From: Lathyrus oleraceus
Lineage: Eukaryota; Streptophyta; Magnoliopsida; Fabales; Fabaceae
Length of the DNA: 64,000 nucleotides
Assembly (NCBI RefSeq): GCF_024323335.1
Contig: NC_066580.1
Span: 138,411,889 to 138,475,888, forward strand
Direction: 5' to 3'
The notes beneath the pieces are model-generated. The model was not told the origin of the DNA and did not search any database. It was given only the letters and a program-made list of their open reading frames with translations. The position numbers and the translations under genes were made by a program. Positions 12,001 through 22,141 of the stretch are shown here, piece after piece. Position 1 is the first letter of the stretch; each line of letters opens with the position of its first letter.

Positions 12001-12589
12001 CACTACGTATCTCCCATAATTTTTCACACAACTTATTACCCTCCTTCTATTTTCCTTCATTTTCCTTCAATCTCCTTCAATTTTCTTTTCTTTAACCATG
12101 TCTGAATACTCATATATTCACAAGAGAAATGTCGATTTAATTTTTTCAGCAGCACAACCTCCGATAAAGATCAGACTTTGGGATATAGAAACGTTCGAAC
12201 GTCTTAATAGGATGTTGAACCGTTGGTTAGGTGGATAAATTGCAAAAGGTGAAAGGATCAAAAGAATTCAATGACTTGAGTCGACGCTCAACCAAAATGG
12301 AGAAGTTCGTGTATGGGTGGATATCAAGACTGGCAGAGACGTTCACAAGATGATGTATACTATGTTCAAAATTGTTTTGATGGTTGTAATCGCATAGTTA
12401 TGTTGTTGTAATCACATAGTTATGTTGTTTATGTGTTGTATTTGTTAGTAATGATATTTTATTTGTTGTAGTTGGCTGTGTTGTTGTTTATGTGTTGTAT
12501 GTGTTGTATTTGTTTGTGATGATATTTCCTCACAAAGTTATCATATGAAATAAATGTTGTTTTTAAAATATAAAGCAAAAGAGTTACAA

Positions 12590-13640
12590 TTAAAATTATC
12601 TTGTTGTGCTTGTTCCAACATCGGGATAGTTAGTACGATTATGACCGAGCTGACAACATGAACGACATGATCTAACCATTTTGTTCGCCGTATCCATTTC
12701 GGTTCGAATACGAGTGCTGTTTGAGCGACCCTTTTTCTTTCTTCGCATTATTTCATTGTGCTAGAGAATGCCCCCTTGATATGCAGTCCAGTAATCCTCT
12801 TTTGCTACCACTAAAAAGCTAATTTTGTAAACATTGGAAAGACTTATGACTTTGTAAACGTCAGATAGTAAGTAGGATGAATCTCGTCGAACCTTTGAAC
12901 ATGCTGCTATGACATGGGAGCAGGGCATACGAAAGGCTTGGAATTTTCCGCAATCGCACTAACCTTTATCTATTTCTACTCTATAGTGTCCCCTCGACAT
13001 GCCTTCATTGTGATCCATGGACTCAGGAACACTGTACCAACCTTTAGTACGGTCAAACACCATGACCACATGTGTGATAGCTTTGGCAACTTCCTCTCTA
13101 ATGAATTTCAATGAAGCATCATTGAACAACTGCCCAGATTATAACACTGAACTCCATTTGGAACGTCTAGTCTCAAACAACGCCCATAGCCTGGAATAGG
13201 TTGCTTGTACTAAAGTGATTATAGGTAGGTTTCAGATTCCTTTGAAGACAGAGTTCATTGATTCCATAAGATTTGTTGTCATGTGGCCCCAACGTTGACC
13301 GTTGTCGTATTCCCTAGTCCAATTCTCTAATGGAATATTATCGATCCATCGTACTACATCTGCGTTTGACAATCTGATGTCTTCGTAGTAGTGTTTAAAA
13401 TAAGGTTTTGTTAATGCATACCCTGCATTGACAACCTTCTTCCACAATATTTTGTCTTTGATCTCCCACATAAAATTTTGAGCGATATGTCTAATGCAGT
13501 AGACATGCGTCGATGGAGGATCCTGTCAGACGTTATCAATATTTTTGTAGGCACTCACTATTGAAGGGTGTCAGTTTGAGATCAAACATAAGTTAGGCAT
13601 ATAAGCAACGTGCAATCAAAGATTTTTTAGGAAAAAACTC
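12590..13640 (-). pseudogene. MULE transposase, catalytic/SWIM part, broken
   Basis: The minus strand from 13471 gives WEIKDKILWKKVVNAGYAL and later YDNGQRWGHMTTNLMESMN, a signature of plant Mutator-like transposases just after the catalytic core. Upstream in the same direction (about 13440-13540) readable pieces such as HVYCIRHIAQNF belong to the same domain but in broken frames. Towards 12600-12700 the reverse strand gives a Cys/His cluster of the form C-x2-C-x4-H (RSCRSCCQLGHNRT), the C-terminal zinc knuckle of these proteins. The enzyme cuts and pastes DNA at the element ends; this copy is interrupted by stops and cannot be whole. Confidence 0.7.
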
Positions 13641-13665
13641 AATCCCTCAGCAGTCTCCCCTTCAA

Positions 13666-14181
13666 CTAAATTTCCTCGCATATTAACTGAGAGCTGAGTT
13701 CACGATGGTCTTGCATTGGGTTCGTGATTAAGCATGTGTGAACTGGACCCATAAAACCAATCTCCAAAGAATCACTCCTCTTCCGATAATATGCTGACAA
13801 CCGGAACAGGCAGAGCTCATTTTGACAATAAATCTTATACCTCGTTGCATTAGTTCGATCAACCCTATAATCAGCTGATAATTCCATGTGATACTTTTTA
13901 ATGGCTTTGACATAGTCTTCTTTTGTGCGAAATGTGTCTCCTTCTTTCAATGATCCTTGAATTTGCACATAAGAATTATAAAATATATCTGACGAAGGTT
14001 CATCTGCACCAAAATTCAAGCTTGTCATGTGTTGAGGTGGACAATATACATGACTAGCTGGTAATGGTTCTTCTTCTTCTTCATCGTTCACCATTGAATC
14101 AACCAATAACTCAACTTCTTCTTCTTCTTCGTCAACAACATTGACTTCAGCTTGTTCGTCGTCATCAGTTTCACAAAACAC
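13666..14181 (-). pseudogene. MULE transposase N-terminal part
   Basis: An open 171-codon minus-strand segment. The first 60 residues are strongly acidic (runs of Glu and Asp). Residues about 85-170 hold the MuDR-type DNA-binding region (GDTFRTKEDYVKAIKKYHM, YRVDRTNATRYKIYC, CLFRLSAYYRKRSDSLEIG, HTC), a Cys/His module preceding the transposase domain. It ends where the frame breaks before the catalytic part at 13640. In an intact element it would continue into that domain in one ORF or after an intron. The start codon is the first ATG of the frame, just after the acidic tract begins. Confidence 0.65.
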
Positions 14182-14679
14182 TTGTGACAGATCAACGAAC
14201 TAAGGCACTTGATGTTGTTGTGTTAATATATATAACTCTATATCATTGTACCCAGATTATTCATGACTGACAAACATATGTTAAACATCGTTATCATCTC
14301 GAATCTTCAACTGATAAAACTTTACTTGGTTGTCTCAAAGAACACCAAATTTTTGCAGATGATTTCTCCCACCTAACTACACTGCAATTTCTTTTCTATT
14401 CTTTATTTCAAATGTGAAAAACTTGATCGTTGATTTATTGTAAACCGAGTTACTTCTATGTTACGAAAACAAAAACCGAATAAGTGATGCTCAAATATTT
14501 CACCATCGGTATGGGCATTGATCATGTAATTTTGTGATGAAAACATTTTTTTAAAATGTAAGTTTAGTGTTTGATGGTGAGTGCATTGATCACATATTAG
14601 CATGCAGTTAAATAGGGTAGATGGTGAAGGAAACAGAAGATAGGGCAAGTGTACTGATCACGTAAAGAATCTGCAAATG

Positions 14680-14960
14680 CAGGATTCCATGTAGAGACAA
14701 GACAAGGCAAAGCATGTGCCTGCATGATTCTCTGCCCTAATAAGCCAAGGCATGCGCCTGCAAAGATGCTTCTGCCCTAATAAGCCAAGGCAGACGCCCT
14801 TATCAATGATGCATAAAGCAACCCATGCGCCCTTAGCTTTGGCGCCTACTCCTATGCATGCTTAAACACATGCATGCGCCCTTAGCTTTGGCGCCTACTA
14901 CCATGCATGCAAAAGTAAAAGGCATGCGTCCTTCTCAAGGGCGCCTACACTTATACATCA
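14680..14960. repeat. GCATGCGCC / TTTGGCGCCTAC repeats
   Basis: At least five copies of gcatgcgcc-like words, several followed by cttagctttggcgcctac at intervals of about 60 bases (around 14822, 14872, 14925). Confidence 0.7.
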
Positions 14961-15014
14961 CATGTTGCATCTTGCCAACCTATCTCATCTATAAATATTG
15001 CAGCAACTCACAAC

Positions 15015-15122
15015 ACTCAACATCTGCAACACTCAATATCTATAACACTCAATACCTACAACACCCAACCTCTGCAACACTCAACCTATACAACACTCAA
15101 CCTCTACAACACTCAATCTCTC
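15015..15122 (+). repeat. 16-bp tandem repeat, about 6.5 units
   Basis: Unit approximately actcaacctctgcaac, repeated head to tail with one to three changes per unit, directly before the start of the PMD gene. Confidence 0.85.
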
Positions 15123-15149
15123 AGCCAATGTCAATCTCTCTGCAAAATT

Positions 15150-16570
15150 ATGTCTCTATTGACTATGGATGATGAACATCGAGGAACAATTAATAATATT
15201 GTGACATTTGTATGTTATTACTTATTCTCATTCTTATTCTTATTTCGTAACAAAATGTCCATATTGTTTATTACTTCTTCTTACTTATTTCTTACTTATG
15301 TTTTATTAGGACCCAAAGAGATTTCGATATCGTGTACATGAATATGTACCACACGATCCTTTGATAGAACCCTATATTCGAGGATGTAGTTTTGGTAATC
15401 TACTTAACATAGTCTCATACTCGATTGACTATAAATTTATTCTTGATTTGTTAGAGAGATGGAGACCCGAGACCCACACATTTCACCTTCCTTTCGGTGA
15501 GTGTACCATCACACTCGAGGACGTCTACATGTTGTTAGGTCTACGTATTTATGGTAAGGCCGTAAATGGTAGAGTTAATCAATATAACTCTATATGCGAT
15601 GAATTGTTAGGCGCCCCTTTGTGAGAAGACACAACTACGGGAGAGACTTCTGATCAAGCTAGGGGTCAAGGTATTAATTTAAAATATGTTAAACAATATT
15701 ATGCAAGTATAACATTAAACGAAGAATCTACCGAGTATGAAGAGATAATTAAAGCTCGATGTTATATTATGATTCTATTTGGTAATTTTTTATTTCCTGA
15801 AAGTACTGGTAATACGGTAAATATTATGTATTTGTTGTTGTTACGAAACATAAATAAGGTAAGCACATATAGTTGGGGTTCAACTATTTTGTCCCATCTA
15901 TATAGTTCGTTGTGTAAAAATGCAAAAATAAATAAATACTTTTACGTTTTATTCTTGCGCCTATTTGCTACAAGCATGAGGTTGGTCAAGACTGCCGTCA
16001 CTCACCCCGGTCAATGAGAAGCCATTCATATTCCCCTTTACAACAAAGTAAGTTTAAAATTTTACCATCTAATTTATTAGAATTTATACTACAACTAACT
16101 GTAAATAATATTTTTCAAACATTTTTGATCTAGGTGGTCAGTTAAAATGATGAACTACAACAAGTGTCCGAAACACACTGTAGTAGTCTATCACAATCTT
16201 TTAGACCACATTGGACCAGACAATGTAATACTACTACACGACTCTATATTTAATTTTAAAAAAATGATCTAATTACATATCATTTAATCATGTCATATTC
16301 TTGTACAGTTTATCTGGAGGCCATATTTGGGTCTTGATCATCAGGTTAACCATGATGATGTTGCAGCTTGGACAACAAAAACACCAATTATCCGGTTCAC
16401 TACTGTGGAGATGTACCCGAGTGATCGTGTAAAACTGCAGTTCGATATACAACAACAAATTCCAGAACCTCCGACGTGTTTGGGAGATTGGCATCAACAA
16501 AGAGTCGATGACCAATGGGATTATTCTGACTGGAGAGACTTCACAAAAGAGATGTGTCGCCATTAGAGGA
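15150..16570 (+). pseudogene. plant mobile domain (PMD) gene of the MULE, broken
   Basis: The likely first exon starts with the ATG near 15150 (MSLLTMDDEHRGT) and seems to end before a short intron of about 100 bases that closes at the ag near 15309. The frame then runs through DPKRFRYRVHEYV, and from 15361 gives the PMD core: LERWRPETHTFHLPFGECT and ITLEDVYMLLGL. An in-frame TGA follows at 15622 after LLGAPL. Similar reading continues beyond it (WGSTILSHLYSSLCKNAK at 15870-15930) and ends at 16327-16566 with PSDRVKLQFDIQQQIPEPPT, the C-terminal PMD part. PMD proteins such as MAIN/MAIL1 act in the nucleus in silencing and genome stability; the role of the transposon-borne forms is unknown. 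Stops make this a pseudogene. Confidence 0.7.
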
Positions 16571-17358
16571 ATTGACGACAACAAATCTTAAACGAACCAG
16601 TCATACATGGTGCTAGACCAACTCAACATTATATGGCATGGTTTAGGTCGGTTACAACGCCACAATTTATGTCTAAGCCAAGGTATTTAATTGATTCACG
16701 CCAACGAGCTTCGTCATCAAACGCCCAACAACAAATCCCCGCCTAAGAACAACGTGAACCCACCCAAACTCAACGACCAACCTCACACCATCACCATACC
16801 ATATACACCCATCCTCGCAACCAATTCATGCCACACATCCAAACTCAAAACCAAGAATCAAACCCTAACCACCAACAACCATACACAACCACCACAACAG
16901 TCTATAGTCCAAATGATTCATATGATTCAGCGTCATGCCATCATAGCCCCCCACCAATGAACACCCAAACATCCCATCGCCACAACATCCAACCAGTGTT
17001 TGACTTTAGTACACCACAAGAACCATTGCTTCGTTTCCAAAACGATTCAATGTCCTGATTCGGGCAACCATACTGTCCACAATCCATCAAACACAACGAC
17101 CCAACTACGACAACATGGGCACTGAACTCAATTAGGAAAGTGTCGTTGGCGACAATCCCTCAGCTATTGGGGACAAATGATGACAAATCTATCAAATACC
17201 GTTGGACCTTCCACCAGACCTTTACACCAGCCACCATTGCATCATGTCAACCCTCAAATACCCCAAACACCTCAGGGAAATCGTGTAAGACCTCGAAGAC
17301 AGGCTAACGCACTTGGATGTGGAACATGGGGGCGTTTCAATCGGGCGAATCATTGATT
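16571..17358 (+). pseudogene. low-complexity tail of the PMD gene
   Basis: Downstream of the PMD core the plus strand continues with segments rich in Pro, His, Asn, Gln and Thr in changing frames and ends in a short basic stretch, RRQANALGCGTWGRFNRANH, before a stop at about 17358. This fits the disordered C-terminal tail of MULE-borne PMD proteins. Frame breaks prevent calling one ORF. Confidence 0.5.
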
Positions 17359-17459
17359 TTCTTGTCAATTTTATGTATTTTTACTTTATAATATAATATA
17401 ATTTTTAATTTAAGTATTTAATTTAATTAATTATTATTATAAAATTTAAAATTAAAAAA

Positions 17460-17590
17460 AAGCGCATGTGTCACATGTATTGGCGCATATACTGATGTAA
17501 TATATGCATGCGCCAATGCATGTGGCTTCAAGGCATGCATGCGCTTAAGTCTATTTGCATTGCATGCATGCGTCAAATGCTTGAGCGCCT
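17460..17590. repeat. GCATGCATGCGCC repeats, right subterminal
   Basis: Four copies of gcatgcatgcg(c/t)c-like words just inside the right inverted repeat, mirroring 11820-12000. Confidence 0.65.
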
Positions 17591-17704
17591 CTTTTGAATG
17601 TTAATTGGATGCCCATCAGTAATTAAAAGTGATTATTTCGATAATTAATTTAAAAATAAATTATTTTAATATTTGAGTTGAAAAAAGTGATTATTTAAAA
17701 AAAA
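17550..17704 (-). repeat. MULE terminal inverted repeat, right
   Basis: Reverse complement matches 11694-11860 over most of its length, with small gaps and scattered substitutions. Confidence 0.7.
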
Positions 17705-18458
17705 TATTGGAATACATTTGCTGGTTTCTTGTAGACTTACAATCGAGTAAGTGTATGCTACATATTTAGAAGTTCATCAAATTTATTTACCTTATCTTAT
17801 CTGTATATGTTTCTAACTATTCTAAAATCTCATCAATCATAATTTTTTTTAGAAATTGCAAGAATTCTTTATAAGGTATTTAAGAAATTGTCGTCAAACT
17901 CATAAAGAAAAATACAACTAATTAGATTCTTTACTATTATTGTAGTAGCTAATTAGGAATATTCTAGTTCTCCATATCTTCTAAAACCCAACAAAGCATA
18001 TAAGGCTATTAAATATAATTAAAAGACAAATAAAAAATAAATTGAAGTGTTTGAAAATGATGAATGTCACAAGATTATGAAATAAAATACAAATGATTGG
18101 CTTTGAATTAAGATACATATAATTTTGAATTAATATTTACTTTATCTCCTTTTAAATTGGGGATTTTTGAAAATTTTCCCTACCATATTATTATTTTTTA
18201 TGATTAATTTTTTTTAATTAAATCAATTAATAGTAGTCTTTGTTTCCTAAGTATCTTTTTATAGTATACAATTATAAATGCAAGGTTCGTGAAATCTGGA
18301 AAATAAAAATAAAATAAACGTGTGCCAGTCCAATAACAAAATAACAGTTCATTGAATATTAAATCATAGCTTAAGATACACATTTATTTAAAGAGTATAA
18401 TAACTTATTTTTCTGTTTAGGACATTTTTATACTCTCTTGAGCTTGGTACTCATAGAA
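17705..18458. other. AT-rich intergenic DNA
   Basis: Nothing recognisable on either strand. Confidence 0.5.
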
Positions 18459-18565
18459 TCAGTGAGGCTTTCTAACAATTTCACAATAGTTATGAATGCA
18501 TTTATAACAAAAATTCATGTCCAAAGATTTTCCACAGTCTGTATCAGTTTCACATTCAACAAATG
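18459..18565 (-). other. NCR-like gene exon 2 (mature peptide)
   Basis: Starts after the acceptor AG at 18567-18566 and ends with TGA at 18461-18459. The five cysteines are at mature-exon residues 4, 10, 19, 22 and 27 (counting from Phe, the first complete codon). Confidence 0.85.
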
Positions 18566-18749
18566 CTGTAATGAAAAAATAATTAATAAAATAATGTCAA
18601 TAAAACTTGATAATAGATATCACTAAAAAATATAAAACTCGGAAATTCAAAAATATAAAAAATGACTTACGATCAAGAACTTCCGCTGCTACGAGAAATA
18701 AAGAAAGAAATAGAATTATAACATAAAAAACTTTGACAATTTCAGTCAT
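18459..18749 (-). CDS. NCR-like (nodule-specific cysteine-rich) secreted peptide, two exons
   Basis: Exon 1 is 18749-18671 on the minus strand and encodes a 24-26 residue signal peptide, MTEIVKVFYVIILFLSLFLV, closely matching the conserved NCR leader (M-A/T-E-I-x-K-F-V-Y-V-M-I-L-F-L-S-L-F). A canonical donor gtaagt follows at 18670-18665, and the acceptor ttacag lies at 18571-18566. Exon 2 (18565-18459) keeps the frame and gives a 34-residue acidic mature part with cysteines spaced C-x5-C-x8-C-x2-C-x4-C and a TGA stop. The total is 61 residues, usual for the family. NCR peptides are secreted into symbiosomes of root nodule cells and drive bacteroid differentiation. The 4-cysteine class has C-x5-C...C-x4-C; here one extra cysteine sits three residues before the third canonical one. 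A two-exon layout with the intron just after the signal peptide is also typical. Expression is not visible from sequence; a silent relative is possible. Confidence 0.85.
18671..18749 (-). other. NCR-like gene exon 1 (signal peptide)
   Basis: 26 complete codons plus one base. The junction codon is completed by the first two bases of exon 2 (C + CA, Pro). Confidence 0.85.
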
Positions 18750-19661
18750 ATTGTTTCTTTGTTGTGCATAAAAAGTAAAATATAATTTGATCACTTTATA
18801 GTGCGTAAAATTCAGACTCTTCAAAAACACATAAACAGTTTTTAAAACTTATAAAATTGTAAAAACCTTTGATAAAATTAAGATCATGATTAAATAGTTC
18901 TTAATTAAATCATTGCATTGTGTTTATCTCTTCAACACACCAAGTAAGAAGGTCAATTACATATTTTTAACCATAAACATTCATTCTTTTTTAAACTATT
19001 TTTTAATTAATTTTTTAACCTTTCATGATAGTAAATGAAATTTCTTTTGGGATCATGGTAACGTTATTTGTTGAATAAGTGCACCATTTGAATAAGAACT
19101 TGTAGATATAATTTTGATTCTTCAAAATGCAAAGAATAATATTTCAAAACTTCTTTTAAATCCCATGGTATAAATTTTATTTCTTTAACATTACTTGTTT
19201 CAATAAATCTAAAATAAAATCTTTAACAAAAACACTTAAATTTTCAATTTTGTTTTAAAAAATATCAACACTTTGATTCTAATAAAAATTATCAACAATT
19301 ATAATTTTTCAAAGCTTAAAACTTCTTAGGATCACAAACAAGGTAAATGGTTTGATTCCTTCAAGTAAACAACTTAAAAGATAAATATCATTAATATTCA
19401 AACCATAAGAAAAAATTGTTTTATTCTTCTTGATTTAATACTAACATAATATAACACAAATATTTTAACAAAAAATTATATTTCATCTTCATTTTTTTTC
19501 TTCCACCCACATTTATAACATTCTGAGCTTTATCAGTAATTATAATAAATGAAAATATATTGAATAAAAGCATTGATTCATTATCTAGTAATGAGTACAA
19601 ACTTAGCTTATATAGAAGTTAGGATCCCTTGCAAGTTGGTGTTTATCCTTGCTATGATGAC
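18750..19661. other. AT-rich upstream region of the NCR-like gene
   Basis: No other gene seen. It should contain the promoter of the minus-strand NCR-like gene, but I cannot point to a certain TATA box. From about 19560 the sequence is probably the continuation of the older copia element whose pol remnant resumes at 25194, since the younger copia insertion lies exactly between. Confidence 0.4.
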
Positions 19662-19666
19662 TTGCT
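19662..19666 (+). repeat. target site duplication TTGCT, left
   Basis: Direct repeat of 25189-25193. Confidence 0.8.
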
Positions 19667-20308
19667 TGAAGGAGAATAGCGATCCATAATGCAGTAAAAT
19701 TTAAAATTTCTCTTTTAGTGATCCTTACGAATGAGCATGATCAGTGATAGAATCGTTACCTCTTGTGGCGATTGTAACCTTTGATGCAGATCTACGGAGC
19801 GATCACGAACGTTGAACGATGACAACGCCTCTACTCAGTCCACACGAAGGGATTCCTTCAATCTCAGTGCTAGCTGCTACGAATGAAGGCTTTGAGTGAG
19901 AGAGAGAGAAACGAAATTGCAACTGCTCACTTGCTTCTACACAAGGGTTCTACTTATAGAACCACTTATGTGGGCTGCAAGCTAAAAAGCCCACTCAAGT
20001 GTATGTGGCCCATATCTTATAATATGCCAAAATCACTTAAGTGCGTGGTACCTTACCATATTTCGTATTCTACTTAAGTACACCGTACCTTACGATGTTC
20101 TACAATTCACCTAAGTGCACCGTACATTACGGTATTCCTTAGTTACTCTATCTCTCATCAATCCGTCCTTTTGTGTGTGACCCTGTAGGTTTTCGCGGCA
20201 TTGTCAATTATATTAAATCACGTATTTAACATAATAAACAATGAGCGGTATCTAGCAACACATCACTGCTACCCAAGACACAAAAATGTCATGTGATTTG
20301 ACAAATCC
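19667..20308 (-). repeat. copia 3' LTR, 5'-truncated
   Basis: Aligns with 23825-24494 of the 5' LTR with scattered substitutions, and begins in the middle of that LTR. It contains the palindromic TATA region ggttctataagtagaacc (minus strand, about 19940-19965) and a short GA run. Confidence 0.85.
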
Positions 20309-21248
20309 TTTTGAAGACCCACTTGCATCCTAAAAGGGTTCAATTTCTTCTCTCAGATACACCATTCCATTGGGGTGTTCCAGGAGGAGTAAGTTAGGAT
20401 AGGATCCCACACTCTTTCAGATGGTCATCAAACTCTAGGCTTAAATACTCACCACCTCGATCTGATCGAAGAGTTTTAATATTCTTACCTAGTTGGTTTT
20501 GTACTTCATTCTTGAATTCCTTGAACTTTTCAAAGGACTCTGATTTGTGTTTCATTAAATACACATAACCATATCTACTGAAATCATCAGTAAATGTGAT
20601 GAAGTACTGAAAACCTCCTCTGGCTGGTATGTTCAGTGGTCCACATACATCAGTATGTATGAGGGCCAAAAGATCATTAGCTCTTTCACCTTTTCCCGTG
20701 AATGGAGACTTTGTCATCTTTCCAATTAAACAAGATCTGCATGTCTTATATGATTCATAATCAAAAGAGTCCAAAAGTCCATCTTTATGGAGTTTGGAAA
20801 TGCGTTTCTCATTTATGTGGCCTAATCGATAATGCCAAAGGTAAGTTGGATTTAACTCATTAGGTTTCATCCTTTTAGTATTAATGTTATAAATAGGAAT
20901 TTCAAGATCAAGGACATATAGTCCATTGTTCATTTGTGCAGTAACATAGAATATATCATTCAAATAAATTGAGCAGCAATTGTTCTTTATTATAAATGAA
21001 AAACGAAACTTGTCCAAACAAGAAACGGAAATAATATTCCTGCTAATTGCAGGTACATAATAACAATTCTCTAACTGAATTATTAAACCACTAGGTAAAG
21101 TCAATACATAAGTTCCTACGGCTAAAGCAGCAACCTTTGCTCCATTGCCAACTCGTAGGTCAATTTCACCTTTTGCCAAATCTCTACTCCTTTTTAGCCC
21201 TGCACATTGGTACAAATGTGAGAACCGCATCCAATATCTAATACCCAT
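20309..21248 (-). pseudogene. copia integrase, N-terminal half, broken
   Basis: On the minus strand, 21248-20394 gives the end of the protease linker and GAG-pre-integrase: YLWHYRLGHINEKRISKL and CRSCLIGKMTKSPF (HHCC zinc site), followed by the integrase core with HTDVCGPLN (first catalytic Asp) and LRSDRGGEYLS (second Asp). A TAA then interrupts the frame; the conserved TPPGTPQWNGVSERRN that carries the third acidic residue follows in frame but is cut about 10 codons later, where GCKWVF (a reverse transcriptase start) and then LTR sequence follow. The integrase C-terminus and nearly all of reverse transcriptase are deleted, so the product could not integrate DNA. Confidence 0.8.
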
Positions 21249-22141
21249 GATGCAGAAGTAGATAAATTAATTTCAATAACAAAAATACCTGAAGTTGGAG
21301 TCTCTACTCCATTCTTCTTATCTTCCAGGTACTTTGGGCAGTTTCTCTTCCAGTGTCCGGTCTTACCGCAATGGAAGCAAGTGCCTTCCTTTGCTATGCC
21401 TCCACTAGGCTTCAAAGCAGCAATAGTGGGTTTGGGTTTGACAACTTCCTTGCCTTTCCCTTTATCACCCTGCTTGGTGGGTCTTTTGTTCTGTCTCTTT
21501 CCATTTCCGATCATCAGAATGGACTTCCCTTTTGACTTCAGATTCTGCTCAGCAGTTCTTAACATGGCTAGCAGTTCAGGAAGAGATTTGTCCATATCAT
21601 TCATATTGAAATTTAGGACAAATTGACTGAATCTATCTGGCAACGATTGCAACATAAAATCAGTCGCAAGTTCCTTTCCGAGGGGAAAACCCATCTTCTC
21701 AAGGTTTTCCACATACCCAATCATCTTGAGCACATGGGGACCTACATGGGCTCCCTCAGCTAACTTGCCTTGAAAAAGGGCTTTTGAAACTTAAAACCTT
21801 TCATGCCTTTCTTGCTCTTGATAGAACATCTTTAGGTGTTCGATCATATCGAACGCTGCCATGTTCTCATGTTGCTTTTGCAACTCTGAGTTCATGGTAG
21901 CTAGCATGAGACAAGCAATTTCATTGGAATCATCGACATGCTTCTTATAAGCATCTCTTTCTGCCTTAGGTGCAGAACTAGGAGGTTCCTCTTCAGGAAC
22001 AGGCTTCTCCAAGACATACAACTTTCTATCATGTTTGAGGACAATCCTCAGATTTCGGTGCCAATCCAGAAAATTTGTCCCAAACAATTTTTCCTTGTCA
22101 AGGATTGATCGCAAAATGTTGTTAGAGGTGTTTGTTGTCAT
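21249..22141 (-). pseudogene. copia gag and protease, frameshifted
   Basis: The ATG at 22141 opens a 116-codon segment (MTTNTSNNILRSILDKEKLF, later DSNEIACLMLATM), the N-terminus of a copia Gag. After a break at about 21790-21733 the frame resumes and carries a single CCHC zinc knuckle, CFHCGKTGHWKRNC, then the protease motif as LDIGCGSH, where the family has D-T-G. The Thr to Ile change beside the catalytic Asp and the frame break argue against function. Gag binds element RNA through the knuckle; the protease would cleave the polyprotein. Confidence 0.8.

Larger units (their letters stand above)
14182..15149. promoter_or_regulatory. shared upstream region of transposase and PMD gene
   Basis: Non-coding stretch between two divergent genes. 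It holds GCATGC-rich repeats (14680-14960), a tata-like atctataaatattgc at about 14987-15002 and a 16-bp tandem repeat (15015-15122) that would lie in the 5' leader of the PMD transcript. Promoter activity is inferred from position only. Confidence 0.4.
11694..17704. mobile_element. Mutator-like element with transposase and PMD gene
   Basis: The ends are long inverted repeats: reading inward from about 11694 and, on the other strand, from about 17704 gives the same series (ttttttttaaataa..., aaattaattatcgaaataat, catccaattaacattcaaa). Between them lie a minus-strand MULE transposase in pieces (about 12600-14181) and a plus-strand plant mobile domain gene (15150-17358), transcribed away from each other from a shared region near 14200-15150. 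PMD genes carried by MULEs are known in plants. Both genes are broken, so the copy is not autonomous. I could not identify a convincing 9-bp target duplication, because the outer ends are T/A homopolymers that blur the boundary. Confidence 0.75.

Noticed and set aside
14858..15172. 104-codon plus-strand ORF before the PMD gene.
   Set aside because: Most of it translates the 16-bp tandem repeat, and it overlaps the more plausible PMD start in another frame.
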